Shown: positions 25,653 to 36,799, counted from the stretch's first letter. The stretch is DNA of 64,000 nt from Todiramphus chloris collaris (GCA_025345505.1 JANVCC010000030.1:2654123-2718122); one strand, 5' to 3'. Numbers and translations are program-made. The notes: generated by a model not told the origin, from the letters alone.

Positions 25653-28504
25653 TATTTATGCAATTTCTGACTTTTTGCACATTTTACACTCACAGAATTT
25701 GAAAATACCTTCATTTTTTAAACAGCAAATTTGCAGATCATTAGCTGGTAATCTGCACTACTGCCTTTGGGCCTTTTGAAAACAAAAATGAAAAATGATC
25801 TAATTAAGCCTGGTCTACTGGTTGCAGCACATACCAGAGATCCAAGTTTGATTACTGATTCCAGTGCTTGTGCTAGCAAGGTTTGGACCACAATGCTGTG
25901 GTAGCGACATGTAGCAGCAGATGGGTGTAGGATTATTGAAGACTGTTTTAAAAAGAAATTTTCTAATCACACCCTAATGTTTGAGTGACACAATACAGAA
26001 CACTTTCCAGGCATTTGATCCAAGAAGCTGCTACGAAAGATCTTTCTTCGTGAAAGGTATAATACAAGAAATGGGAGCTCTGAATTTCTTAGTACAGAGA
26101 CCATCCTGGGCATTTCAGAAAACACTGGACACTGTTTATGTAGGATGGATTCTATGGTTATATGCACAGCTGTTTTTCACCATTTATATCCCAGTTTCCC
26201 CAATATTCCAATTTCATAATTTATTCAGTTTGGCATTTGTTTTATTTTGTTCCCAGTTATTAATTTGTAGGTTTTTATATTCTGTAAAAACTACTATACT
26301 GCAAAAGGTGAAGGGCTTGATGGACAGGCTAGCAGAAATCTAGACAGCTTTGGTGGCTTTTCGCTTTGCCTCTCTTTTTCTTGCTATTCATACCCAAATA
26401 CATATGACTTGAGGCAGTGAGCATTTCAGTTCCACATATGCAACATGTGCTGGAGTTCCAATGCAGAAGAGCAGATTCACAAAATGCAGGTCATCTGATA
26501 CCGCTCCTCCACTGAGGGACAGTGAAATGCAGGGCCTGGGCAGACAGGATTCCTACCAACCCAGCAGCCATCCCTTCAGTCTGTACTGGGCATAAAAATT
26601 TAAATTTGCCATCTCCCCGTGACTCTCGGAAGCAGTAAAAGTCTAATTACTGCCTGTATTCTTCTGTTGGCATGGAAAGGAGAACAAAACTGACACTCGT
26701 ATGCCAGAGAAAATTAATCCCAGTCCTATAAATTAAAGGGATTTATTAGTGTTGTAAATGTGTTTCTTCCCTTCTAGTTTGACTGCTGTGTTCTTAGAAA
26801 TCATTCTTCGCTCTCCTACAATTGTTCATGTGGGAGACAGGTTTTCCCTGACATGGATACTTATTCTCCAAAGACTCAAGTCCCTACTCTCATCTGATTC
26901 TACATCCTAAACTGTTTTCTGATAGCAACCACTCTGCTGGATTTTACCAAACTGAGTAGTCTCTTTTAAGTGTGTCCAAGTAGAGAAGGACTCAACAAAT
27001 GTTCAACCATTAGCATTTGTCTTGGCAATTATACAGCAATTTAGGAGAGCCATTAAGGTCCACTGGATGAATAACCCAGGTTTCAAACGGTTTCTTAAAA
27101 CATATTGTTAAAACAAGACAGAGTGACTTTTACAATGGCTAATTCAATATCACAGGTCTTGGAGAATACAGAAGAATGTCCCTTGCAATATTTTTGTAAT
27201 GAACTAATGTAAAAATGACTTGGCCTCATCAAGCTAAGTGGATCTGAATTATCACACTTAGCTCTGCATAATATGAGGGCTTTCAAAGGAGATTTTCAAT
27301 TAGGTGGTTCTTTCAAACCTTGGGCCAGCTGGTGGGTTTTCATTCATATGCTTAACACGCACATTCAGTAGAGGATCAGAAATCAGCCTGTATAAGTTTG
27401 TGGGTTTATTTGTAAAGTCTCTGTTCAGTTATTGGGCAAGAAGTTAACTGCTCATACTTGCCTGCTTTCCTCTTATGTGATAAGTCTGCACATTTCTGTC
27501 TGAGTAAAATGGTTAATGTTCTGTGTGATGAAAAATTTCTTAATTAAGACCTTGCAGTTTGTAAGTTATGCTTCATCTTAGTATCTGGCAAAACAACCCC
27601 CAGATAGTAACAGAGAAGGAAGCAGCAACTCTCCCAGTCTTATATGGCAATTTGTTTTACTCATTGACCATAAAATATACAAACTACGTGTTTAAGATTC
27701 AGAACTTTGAAGCACATCTACTTGAAGGGATAAGACTGCTCAGGAGAAAGAGCAGTTGTTACCATTTTCATAGCCCTAAAAAATTAGCAAATCTGCATAG
27801 CTTACATGATTATCAGACATAATTCATTAGCAGAGTGATATGCTTGACATTTCAAACTTTCAATTTTACTTGGTAATAAGGTTTTATAAGGGTCAGCACA
27901 AGCAGACAGGCATCTTTATGTGCTTGTAGAAAACAGGGGGGGATCAGATTCCTTGAGACAACATCAGTTTAGCTCCACTGGAAAGGCTGGTGCTGCACAG
28001 AGCCTCACCAACTGCAAGTACTGCTGCCATTTCATGGCTACCTCTCTTCATCAGGGAGGTGGGGTAGTCTTGCATTTATTTCTATTCAGGGCAATGCAAA
28101 CGCAGAAGGTTTTATATTTGGGGAAAATCAGTTGCTTAAGAGACACTTTCTAAGAATTCTCTGTATTTTTCCGTTTATAAACACAACATTTTATATGTTT
28201 ATCAAACTGAGGTCAGTGAAAAAAGAAACATCTTTGTACTTGGTGAAATACAGAGGGTTAGAAAACATGCAAAAAGGTGTACAGAGAAACTTTAAGAGTG
28301 TTAGTTTAAATAGTATGGACAAAATTCAGTCAAAAGGTGGGATGCAACATATCAAAAGTCCATTTCAAGAAAACAAAAACCCCTCCTCTTTAAATATTGT
28401 TACTGTTTTGTATCAAAACGTAGAACTTAACAACATTCTTTCTTTTAAAAAATTAAAAATATATGTATGTATAACAACAAGCAAGAAGACAAAACACATC
28501 AAAA

Positions 28505-28595
28505 ATGGGAATTAAAAAAACAAAAACAAAACCAAAAACTCTTCAAAAGAAGACAAGAAGTCAAAAAAAGAGGGGAGAAAAAAGATTTTTCAGGG
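28505..28595 (-). promoter_or_regulatory. Pyrimidine-rich intronic splicing region downstream of exon A2
   Basis: In sense orientation this stretch is almost pure pyrimidine. It includes TCTTTTTTCTCCCC, CTCTTTTTTT, GACTTCTTGTCTTCTTTTG and GGTTTTGTTTTTG. TCTT and CTTCTT repeats are the preferred sites of PTBP1/PTBP2, and the U-rich parts suit TIA1 or ELAVL proteins. It starts about 40 nt after the donor of exon A2. PTB-family repression of neuronal cassette exons is established in general; its action here is inferred. Confidence 0.45.
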
Positions 28596-28603
28596 ATCCT
28601 TGT

Positions 28604-28609
28604 CATGCA
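28604..28609 (-). promoter_or_regulatory. RBFOX motif TGCATG just downstream of exon A2
   Basis: Sense-strand TGCATG starts about 26 nt into the intron after exon A2. This is the position and distance typical for RBFOX1/2/3 sites that raise inclusion of neuronal cassette exons. It sits within ATTTGCATG, which also contains the POU octamer string ATTTGCAT. The weak donor next to it makes an enhancer plausible. Confidence 0.55.
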
Positions 28610-28634
28610 AATCAGTTTGGCGGCAAAAAAATAC

Positions 28635-28694
28635 CTTCATCTTCAGCACCGTCATTATCACCTAAATCATCTGTCTGTTTCTTTGTAAGGGGAC
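28635..28694 (-). CDS. NLGN1: Neuroligin-1 alternative exon A2 of splice site A (60 bp)
   Basis: Minus-strand exon after ctcaatcctag and before gtattttt. It adds 20 residues, starting GPLTKK and ending DNDGAEDE. Both ends are phase 1, so inclusion or skipping keeps the frame, and the final G joins AC of the next exon to make Asp. Seven of the 20 residues are acidic and two are Lys. It matches the splice-site-A insert I recall for mammalian NLGN1, and GPLTKK also begins the NLGN2 insert. The insert lies on the ectodomain surface, and splice-site-A choice is known to modulate partner binding. The donor GTATTT departs from GTAAGT at positions +4 to +5, which suits a regulated exon. The upstream tract gtcttttttcctcc serves as polypyrimidine tract. 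The other insert (A1, basic, VKRISKEC type) was not found. Confidence 0.95.
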
Positions 28695-29187
28695 CTAGGA
28701 TTGAGAACGGAGAAAATGGAGGAAAAAAGACAATTCAAGAATATACAAGACTGAGGAAAAAAACAGTGAATATTAAATTCCCATGGACGTTTCAAGAAAA
28801 ACATTTGCAGGGAGGGAAATCTTAGTTTATAAGAACCAATTTTTCATTACGTTTTTCAAACCTTAAAGCAAAACCTTCCCTAGGGGGTATGGCTATTAGA
28901 AACATCTAGCACAAGAGTGCCCAGTGCTTTATTGTTTTTAAATGAAGAATCAAAGCTTGTTTACTAAAAGCATACCCACCATAAACTATATTTATTCTCT
29001 TCATTTAATTGTTTTTTGTTATTAGGAATAGTGGAGACAAGAACTGCCAATTACCACTTGCATTTGATGCAATAAGGTGGCTAATAAATGACATTTGGTT
29101 AAAACAGGATTTTCTGTGAAATGCTAATTCACATTTCAAAGTTCAATCATTTAAGCTCAGGTTTTACAAAGATAAGCATGGGTTTAG

Positions 29188-29240
29188 CTTTTTTTTTTTT
29201 CTTTTTTTTTTTTTTTCCTTTCTTTTTTTTTTTTTTTTTT
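29188..29240. repeat. T-rich tract with few C interruptions
   Basis: About 53 bases of T with a few C on the plus strand, so an A/G-only purine tract in the NLGN1 transcript. It lies about 0.5 kb upstream of exon A2. It could be a decayed retroposon tail or simple low complexity; no attached retrocopy is recognisable. Confidence 0.9.
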
Positions 29241-31063
29241 GGACACACTCATTACATTCTCTTTTAAATAGAACTGTAAATTCCCTTGAAACCTTTGACC
29301 ACCTGCTGAGATATTTGTAAAGAAACATGAAAATCCATAAGTAAACTAGAAACAAGGGTGAAATCCTAGACCAACTGAAGACAATTCTTGCCATTCATTT
29401 CAGTGGAGCCAGGGTTTCACACACAGTATACAAGTTTTAGCTTGGGCAAGACACAATACCATAATTCCTTATTCCTATAAAGGGTTGGCAAGACAAAATT
29501 GTTTCATGCCCAGGACAAGTATTATTAAAAGGTATTATTAAATTAATCATATTTTCCAATGGGAAAAACCCCACTCCTTTACTGAGTAATAAAAATATAC
29601 CAGAAGGGAAGTCAAAGGCCATTCTGAAAATATTTCCACGTCATATATTTTACACACTTACGCACAAACAAAAGACAGTTGGAACTCAGCATTATCTTTC
29701 CTTTTTTTTCAGAGCTCTCTCATTTCCATGACATTCTGTAATTTGCATGCAAAAAAGCAATCAGTACGAACACAGGACTAAGTAACAAAAAAAGAAAAAG
29801 CCAGCCAAGCACAGCGTAGAAAACAAGAACTTCCTCATGCATAAAATAGCAATAGACAAAAACAACAAAAAAAGAGGTGAACAGTATGTGTTGATATTTG
29901 CAGTAGATGTAGGCAAGAGACATGCATTAACTATAAGCACTATGGAGTATTAAAACATTCCTATTTAAAAGTCTCTCTAGTTCTTTATTTTACAGGATAT
30001 TAGTCATTCAGCATTAAACCTGTCATTTATAGTCAAAATACCATGTATTTGAGTGACGCATTTTCAAAAAAAATGTCATAAAAAGTTTGTACCAGGTGCA
30101 TGGATTTGAGAAACAGAAACAACCTGTGAAGTACTGTGAGATTTTAACTGTGAATGTAGGAACTGGACCATATTATTGCAAACCAAAGCTGAATACCTTA
30201 ATTACTGCATCAGTCAGGAGTATAGGTATAAAATCATTCTAAATACAGAACACTAGAATTATACATCATAAATGAAACACGATCATTTTGATAGTCACAC
30301 CTGCAACAAGCACTGAACACAGTACAGAGCCTTGGTGTTGCAACAGCTTTTCCTAACAGGAGCCCTGAACGTCATCGTTACAATATATAGCATCTACATA
30401 ATGTGACCCTATCCCCATGCACACATTCATAAGTCTTGCTGCCCATCATTCTCATACCAGAGCAACTTTACTTCTAAAAGAAGAGAACTAGAAAAGAAAA
30501 AGATGTATGCAAAGAATAACAACTTCATGGTGGGTTTTCATCATGGAGAACAGGAAGAATGAACGTAGTTTTAAGAGTTATGCACTTAACAGAGCTATGC
30601 ATTTAATAATGGAGAGCCAGGCACAGTCAAAGGTTTTTTCACATTTTTTCATGTTTTTTTTTTTTCTTTCACATTTTTCACAGCACCTTGTTATCTTAAA
30701 TTTTCAAAAGTCACCAGAAAGGGACAAAGTAGCATCTGGAAAGGCAACAGGATTTCTCCAAATAACTTGCACAGAGAAGGACGATTTCTTTTCTGGATGA
30801 AATCGAGACAAGCAATACTACATTTTTTTAAATAGCTGTCCTTTGTGAGGTATTCTGTGTAAATCATGATTCCAGATCTCAACAGCAGTTATATAGTGCA
30901 TCAAACATCTCAAGGCACATTACTGATCTCACACCACTTCTGATGTTCCAATATGGTGAAGCATAACTGGGGCTAGCTATTAAAAATAACCAGGGTAATG
31001 TTAGCACTTCTACAGTTACAAGTTCTCTGAAAACCATTTCAAAAATGAGATCATCTTCCTGAT

Positions 31064-31250
31064 AACCAGAATTATTTTGGTTGGAAAAGACCTTTAAAGT
31101 CATCAAGTCCAACAGCTAGCCCAGCACTGCCAAGCCCACCACTAAACTATGTCCCTAAGTGCCTTATCTACACAATACCTCCAGGGATGGTCACTTAACC
31201 ACTTCCCCGGGGCAGCCTGTTCCAATGCTTGACAATTCCTTTTGCAAAGG
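31064..31250 (-). mobile_element. CR1 LINE 3' fragment
   Basis: Plus-strand landmarks of an inverted CR1 3' UTR: attattttggttggaaaaga, cctttaaagtcatcaagtcc, gcccaccactaaactatgtc, cctccagggatggtcac and cagcctgttccaatgcttga. It ends in diverged sequence at about 31250. The terminal octamer-like repeats are mostly lost. 5'-truncated, non-coding and inactive. Confidence 0.9.
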
Positions 31251-33239
31251 GGCTGACTTGTTTCTAAGTTCTCATAGACTGAAGTTGCTTTCTACTACAG
31301 CTAGATATGTATTTTGCAATATTGGGGCTCTGCTTGCCACATGCCTGAAGCAGGGCAACTCATCCCTGATGGAGCCATGTGGCAGACCCACCAGGCACCA
31401 CTAACAGCATTCTGTTAAGAGAGGAGACATTATTTCTGCCACAAGCTCGCTCCAGTCTGCAAATATAATGGACCACATTCATTACAGCTCAGCAACAGCT
31501 AGCTTAGAGAACCACAGACCAAAATGCTTCAGACAGATTTTCTGCTTCCTGGAGTGACAATGCTGACTGAGGTCCAGAAACCAAAACAGTGTTTGGTCCT
31601 CAAGCAGCAGGTGTCAAACTACTTATCTATTATCTGTACTTAACCTATACATACAGGGATGCTGTGAAACTTCCATTTGTATTTGTAAATTGCTCTGCAA
31701 TCCCTACAAACCATCAGCTCAAGGCCCATTGTTCACACAGCCGTCTAAAACGGCTCACAGCAATGTCAAGTGGTTCTAACTTGAATCCTCAAAGAGGAAG
31801 CAGAGCTCTGGGCTTGACTGTTTCTGTTCTCTACTGCCCATTTCATGTATGGCTGCTGCAGAAATTTTCTGAAATCATCAAAGCAGTATTACGAGATTCT
31901 GGATTAGACTTCCACCTGTTTCACCAGCAATTCTCATTATAAAATCAGTAAGAAATGGCTTTTCCTTCTGTTTCTCTGGAAAACAGACTACACTAAGTAA
32001 TGGCATTGCTGTGTCTGCATGATCATGAAGACTGATGTCTTGAGTCCTTATAGAGGAAAACATGCTGAAATCACCATCAGATAAACTAAATTCTAACAAA
32101 TTCTACAAAATGTAACAGCAGTAGCCTTTTTAAGTTAATCAGGACTGGAGCTGCTTAGTAAGTGTATCATTTTCAGTTATTTTCTGCAGGTTTGAATTGA
32201 TATTCTGCAGAAACTTTTATGATTTTGCAAATTAGATAAATCCCTCTACTAGATTTATTTTTTTAGCCCTGACTGTTTATTCAATATATGTTTCTTTAAG
32301 GTTCTTCCACCTTTTTAATATTCTTTTCAGGTAACAGAAACCTATTTTTTAAGTGGTGGTACTAGAACCCGATGGACTAGGAGCCAATGAAAGAAAAGAG
32401 GGTATATATTTTACAGAATTACAATCACCAAAAGTCTCTGTCCACAATTACTTTCCACTGTAGCTTCCCTTCATCTTTCACAGAGGCTAATTTATTCCTC
32501 CTCTTTCACAATTTTACTTAAAAAAAACGGGCATCCACTATAAAAAGACTAGTTTACTGTGTTTAAGACATAAGCCTTCAAACAGATACACTGCTTTATT
32601 GCGCTGGCCTAAATTTTAGCTGAACTTTACATAATAAATATTAAATATCAACAAAGTAATCATGCATCTTAAATAACGAGGGGAAAAAAGGACACTAAAG
32701 CTTCTAAAATGCTGATGCAAAGATGATTTACTTACCAAGAGGCTCTCTAAGGTTTAGTCTTGTTTAGTCTCATGTGGCTGCATACCCATAACTCACATTA
32801 ATGCTAATGGGAAAGTAGACCCCTAAGTCAGTTTAAAACAAGGAAGCAGCGATTACTGCATTTTATGTCTCCTAAAGGCAAGGAATAGTCTGGCTACAAA
32901 GGAATGCTATGTGCAGAAGGAACTAGCACACACTAGCTAAGTCACTGCTCATTTAATTTAAAAGTAGTTCTTACATTATTTAAACTATTATTCAAATATT
33001 TATTCTATTTGCATTGCAATCAATGCTAAGGAAGTAAGATGAGGCATTTGAAAATCTCAATAGTTGAGTACTGTATGTTTGCAGATGGCTTTCCTTTGCT
33101 CAAAATAAGAGAAATAACATACCTCCTGTCCAGTTAGCTAAAGAGTAATTATGCACTCAGAAATAATTAAAGTCCAGCCATATTAATTCTGGTTTTATCA
33201 TTCCCTTTGATGAAGGGCTAAGGTACTTTAGCTCCCAAA

Positions 33240-33410
33240 TACATTAAAGCTGATTATAAATTTTCTCTTTATGGTCTTGATTTGGTAGAAATTATCTGCG
33301 GCCTTTTGGACTGCATGTGTGTGGGAGGCATGGAAGCTGCAGACGTCATTAGCTTTTTGGCCTGGGAAAGCTATTCATCATAAAAAAAGTCATACTGCGA
33401 GTTGACAGCA
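33240..33410. other. Unexplained non-repetitive block, possibly conserved non-coding
   Basis: A relatively complex, non-repetitive stretch with GACGTCATTA (CRE-like half) and CTGATTATAA, standing out from the simpler AT-rich sequence around it. There is no gene or repeat signature. Only alignment to other birds would show whether it is conserved. Confidence 0.15.
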
Positions 33411-33826
33411 TTTTGTAAAACAACAGTACAAATTCTCTTAACTTAATAAATCTGTGCTTATATATACAGCCATTGTTCAGGCCAAAATGTTCTCCTTCGG
33501 TAATGAGAAAAGTGGGAAAGAAAAAAAGGACCTTTTACAGTAGGTTAAATAGACCCCATGGATCTAGCAATTTGAGAATCTCTATAGTAATAATCATTCT
33601 TTGAGTTAAGGTGTCTGTTCAATAAAAAAAGGAAAGAGATGAGGTTAAGACCAACTGCTGAAATAATACAGGTATTAGAAAAATTCACTAAGTGGGTTGT
33701 AACACTATGAAATCTGGTAGTGTACATGTTAAAGACAATTATATATTTATCTTTAAACTTATCTAAGTGCTTCATCCATCCACTGCTATTTCCTCTTCAT
33801 TACCTCATTTTTTTTCCTTGAACATT

Positions 33827-34515
33827 TGTCCTGGTTTGAGTTAGAACAAAACTAACTCTGTTCAGTGATTTTACTTTTCAGCTCAGTCTCTTCTAAGTAA
33901 TTGCACTTTCTGAAGTTAATGGCAGATTTTTGCAGTCTCTGCTCCTAGCAGTGATAACGCTCCATGTTTAGTTATTACCAAGAACTGGTGCGCAGGAAGG
34001 CTCTTGCTCCTATAGGAACCAAGGTCACTGCTCAGTCTTGTGTGCCACATTGGGGTGCTGTAAAGCAAGAGGTCACATCTGCAGGAAGGAGTGGACAGGA
34101 CAGGTGACCCTAAACTGACCAACAAGATATTCCATTCTATAAGTCATATTTAGTATAAAGCTGAGGGATCACAAGGGTCAAGTCTCTTCTTCAGTGGCCA
34201 ACAACCAAGGAGGACTCTGTCCTTTCTGCCTTCAATCCATGTATTCCTGAATCCAGTTCCAGAATCTAGCTCCTGTCTGCTGCTGAATTCAATCTGGGAC
34301 CTCCCCAGTGCCTGCTCCACAAGCAATATTTGTTTTGTATATATCTGTATATATTTAATTTTATTACTTTAATTAAACCTGTTTTGATTTTTCTCTTTGA
34401 ATCCGTAAGTCCATCTCCCTCTTTCCCTTTCTCTTCTCCTCTTTGGGGAGGGAGAGGGGTTGACGGAAAGCATCTGTCATTCATCTACTGGCCAGACAAA
34501 CTCTAATCCTTGACA
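33827..34515 (+). mobile_element. Solo LTR of an endogenous retrovirus, ERVL-like
   Basis: About 689 bp starting TGTCCTGGTTTGAG and ending TTGACA, so the TG...CA ends of an LTR are present. Inside, in order, are a segment reading gacaggtgaccctaaactg then accaacaagatattccat, a TATAAAG box at 34154-34160, an ATTAAA polyadenylation signal at 34372-34377, and the C/T-rich U5-like part followed by a G-rich block (ggggagggagaggggttg). This matches the general design of the abundant bird LTR family beginning TGTCCTGGTTT. No primer-binding site or internal gag-pol sequence follows, so it is a solo LTR left by recombination. A clean target-site duplication is not visible. It lies antisense to NLGN1. 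The ERVL family name is inferred. Confidence 0.8.
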
Positions 34516-35369
34516 GCATGAAGATATGTGGAGTGAAATTACCTCACCATTTTAGGCCCTGTCCTCAGATCCAAACATAAAATAACCAATCCTTTGTTAT
34601 TTCAACTATCATTTTTATGCAACATACTCTCCAACTTAAAAAAAACCAAAGTAACTGTGCTGAATTATCACACTCTAGCAGGTGTTAGCTGAGGCACAGC
34701 AACATGTTGTACCTATCTCTTGGTTTTAATTTAAAATAAATTAATGATGAGTTATAATTAACAATCTTCCAACCTCAACATTTGCAGTGAAGAGAATTCA
34801 AAAATCAAATTATTCTATGCTGAATCTAGAACATAACTATAAAATAATTTTCCTTATACATTTAATGACAAATTGGAAAGATACAGCATAATAGTCATCT
34901 GATGAATAATTTTATAAAATCATCTTCTTTCATTTGAAAATTAGAAAGCTGTCAGCAAAAATAAAAGAACTAGAATTCCTCACAGAAAAGAGATTTTGAA
35001 GGTACACATGGAAAGTGGATCTCAAGAAAACACTTAACTGAAAAAACCCCACCAAAACCTGTTTCTATTATCATACTTTGTGGCAATAGACAAAACAATC
35101 TACTTTCTATTTTTCCTAATTACTGGATTGCTTTCACCACATATTGACTCCTTTCCTTGTTATTTTCCCCCTTTAAATTCCTTTTATTTCCACATTGTAC
35201 TTATTTATAATATTTGTACTTAACAGCGGGGCAAAGCCCTGGTCGACTTTGCTTTTTGATGATAGCATTTGCACTCATGTTTTAACAACAAACGATGGCA
35301 TAAACCTCAGTCGTTTCACATCTTACTACCTGATTTGTGATGACAATCAAGTACTGTAATTAGAGCTGC

Positions 35370-35420
35370 AAGTAACTCAAATTTGCATCTGCGAGTGAAT
35401 GACAGGTGCAAATTGAGCCC
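35370..35420. promoter_or_regulatory. Cluster of POU, TALE and E-box motifs in an inverted repeat
   Basis: The inverted arms AATTTGCA (35380-35387) and TGCAAATT (35407-35414) flank TGACAG (MEIS/TALE type) and overlap CAGGTG (E-box). An octamer-like ATTTGCAT lies in the left arm, and GTAATTAG (homeodomain core TAATTA-like) is close upstream. The density is suggestive of an intronic enhancer, but nothing beyond motif content supports it. Confidence 0.25.
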
Positions 35421-36295
35421 ACAAAAGGGTTGCCAGCTTTCTTTGAAAATTTACATGTATAAATGCTTTGTCACTACAGAAGCTATTCTGACACTTCAAG
35501 ACTAACTCCTGCTGTGTCTTTTATAACAGCATATTGCTGAAGTGTCACACAGAAAGAATGCCTAATCCCAGACCTTTTTATTCACAAGATTAATCACACT
35601 GGCTGGATCTTGATTTCCCCTAAATCTGAAGGAGTTTCATTACTGAACACTAGATCTGTGTGAATTTACATGAGATTAGAATCGGAGAATGCAGACGGAG
35701 TTTCACTCCTCTCCTTCCCATTATAGGTGCAACCTGAAATTCTACATTTTTTTCAGAGGTGAAGGCACTTTATGTTCACATGTCCTGTGGAGAGCAGGCC
35801 AAATGAAGCTTCATTTCAAGCTCTCTTTAAAATCTATTTCTTTTGCAATAGGCCACTCTGTAAATCCAATTTCCTTTCTGGAGGCTTACACGGAGTCATG
35901 CAGCACTACTAGGAAAGTAGGCAGGATAAGCACAGATCACTGGGTGAGCCATGGGCCCCCAAGGACCATGCCCACAGCAGTCTCGTTCAGCCCTGAAGGT
36001 GCACCCAGCACACACACCTTATCTTTCCAGATGTCTGCCTGACTGTACTGGGCATCTTGGCAGCATCCTGCCAGGTAGGATTCTGGATAGGTAAAGCCCT
36101 GCTCCACCCTGCCCCAGTGCAGCAGTGCGCAGACACAGTGGTACCACTCAGCTGAAGGAGATTTGCCAGGACAGGTTCAAAGACAGCACAGATACCCTTT
36201 TTCCTAACTTTCTGTAAAACATAAAGCTAATATCCTAGGTGAGCTGCCTGCGAATCCTGAGAGAGTTGCGATGAAAACAACACTCATGTATACTT

Positions 36296-36674
36296 AGAAT
36301 CACAGAATGGTTTAGGCTGGGAGGGAACCTTTACAGGTCATATAGTGTCGTGCACCCCATCCCCTGCAGTCATCAGGGACTTGAACTAGAGCAGGTTGCT
36401 CAGAGCAACCTGATCGTGGATTTTTCCAGGGACAGGGCATCTACCACCTCACTGGCAATCCATACCAGTGTTTAACCACCCTCACTGTAAAAATGTCTTC
36501 CTTCTAGCTAATTGACATCTACCCCCTTTCAGTTTAAAACCATCACTCCTTGTCCTGTCACAACAGGCCCTGCTAAAAAAGCCTGTCACCATCTTTCTTA
36601 CAGGCTCCTTTAAGTACTGAAAGGCTGCAATAAGGTCTCTCTGGAGCCTTCTGTTCTCAAGGCTGAACAACCCC
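36296..36674 (-). mobile_element. CR1 LINE 3' fragment
   Basis: Begins agaatcacagaatggttta, the inverted CR1 3' terminus. It runs through ggctgggagggaacctttac, gagcaggttgctcagagc, the actgtaaaaatgtcttcct segment and aataaggtctctctggagcc to aaggctgaacaacccc. On the minus strand a short frame at 36482-36676 retains the GLFSLENRRL and DLIAAFQYLK matches to the C-terminus of the CR1 reverse-transcriptase ORF. It is 5'-truncated and diverged. Confidence 0.93.
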
Positions 36675-36774
36675 AAAGTACAAGGAGGAGGCAGTTCTGT
36701 GGAAGAGCCAACAACCTGATAATTATTCTACACATTGTAGCTTCTGAATCACTCTGACTGCTGTTCTAGATCAT

Positions 36775-36799
36775 GGGGGGGGGGGGGGGGGGGGGGGGG
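36775..36799. repeat. G25 homopolymer
   Basis: Twenty-five uninterrupted G between GATCAT and ATAAGTAAAG, about 100 bp beyond the end of a CR1 fragment. It reads as C25 in the NLGN1 transcript. Confidence 0.9.

Larger units (their letters stand above)
19489..28634 (-). other. NLGN1: NLGN1 intron between exon A2 and the 153-bp exon (complete)
   Basis: A full intron of 9,146 bp bounded by the GTATTT donor of exon A2 and the ttttttccag acceptor of the 153-bp exon. It holds a TGCATG motif and a T20 run close to the acceptor, a G24 run at 25629-25652, a 22-bp perfect palindrome at 25424-25445 with a TATA-like element nearby, and splicing-type motifs next to exon A2. I recognise no transposon in it, unlike the flanking introns. 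The many open frames of 60-127 codons show no recognisable domain. Confidence 0.9.

Noticed and set aside
25811..25870. Possible tRNA-like B-box (agtttgattac) with a nearby GGTTGCAG string
   Set aside because: The B-box differs from GGTTCGANTCC at key positions and no cloverleaf stems could be drawn.
25981..26343. Open frame of 120 codons on the plus strand with a hydrophobic C-terminal half
   Set aside because: It lies inside an intron on the antisense strand, shows no family resemblance, and has the F/L/I-rich composition expected from AT-rich DNA. Length alone is not evidence.
28132..28515. Open frame of 127 codons on the plus strand
   Set aside because: Lys/Asn-rich, no recognisable domain, and it overlaps the A-rich complement of the splicing tract next to exon A2.
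28505..28825. Lys/Arg-rich frame of 106 codons covering exon A2 on the opposite strand
   Set aside because: It is the antisense shadow of the pyrimidine tract and of NLGN1 exon A2, which is the real coding strand.
35689..36042. Open frame of 117 codons on the plus strand
   Set aside because: No family match; no conserved motif; intronic position.
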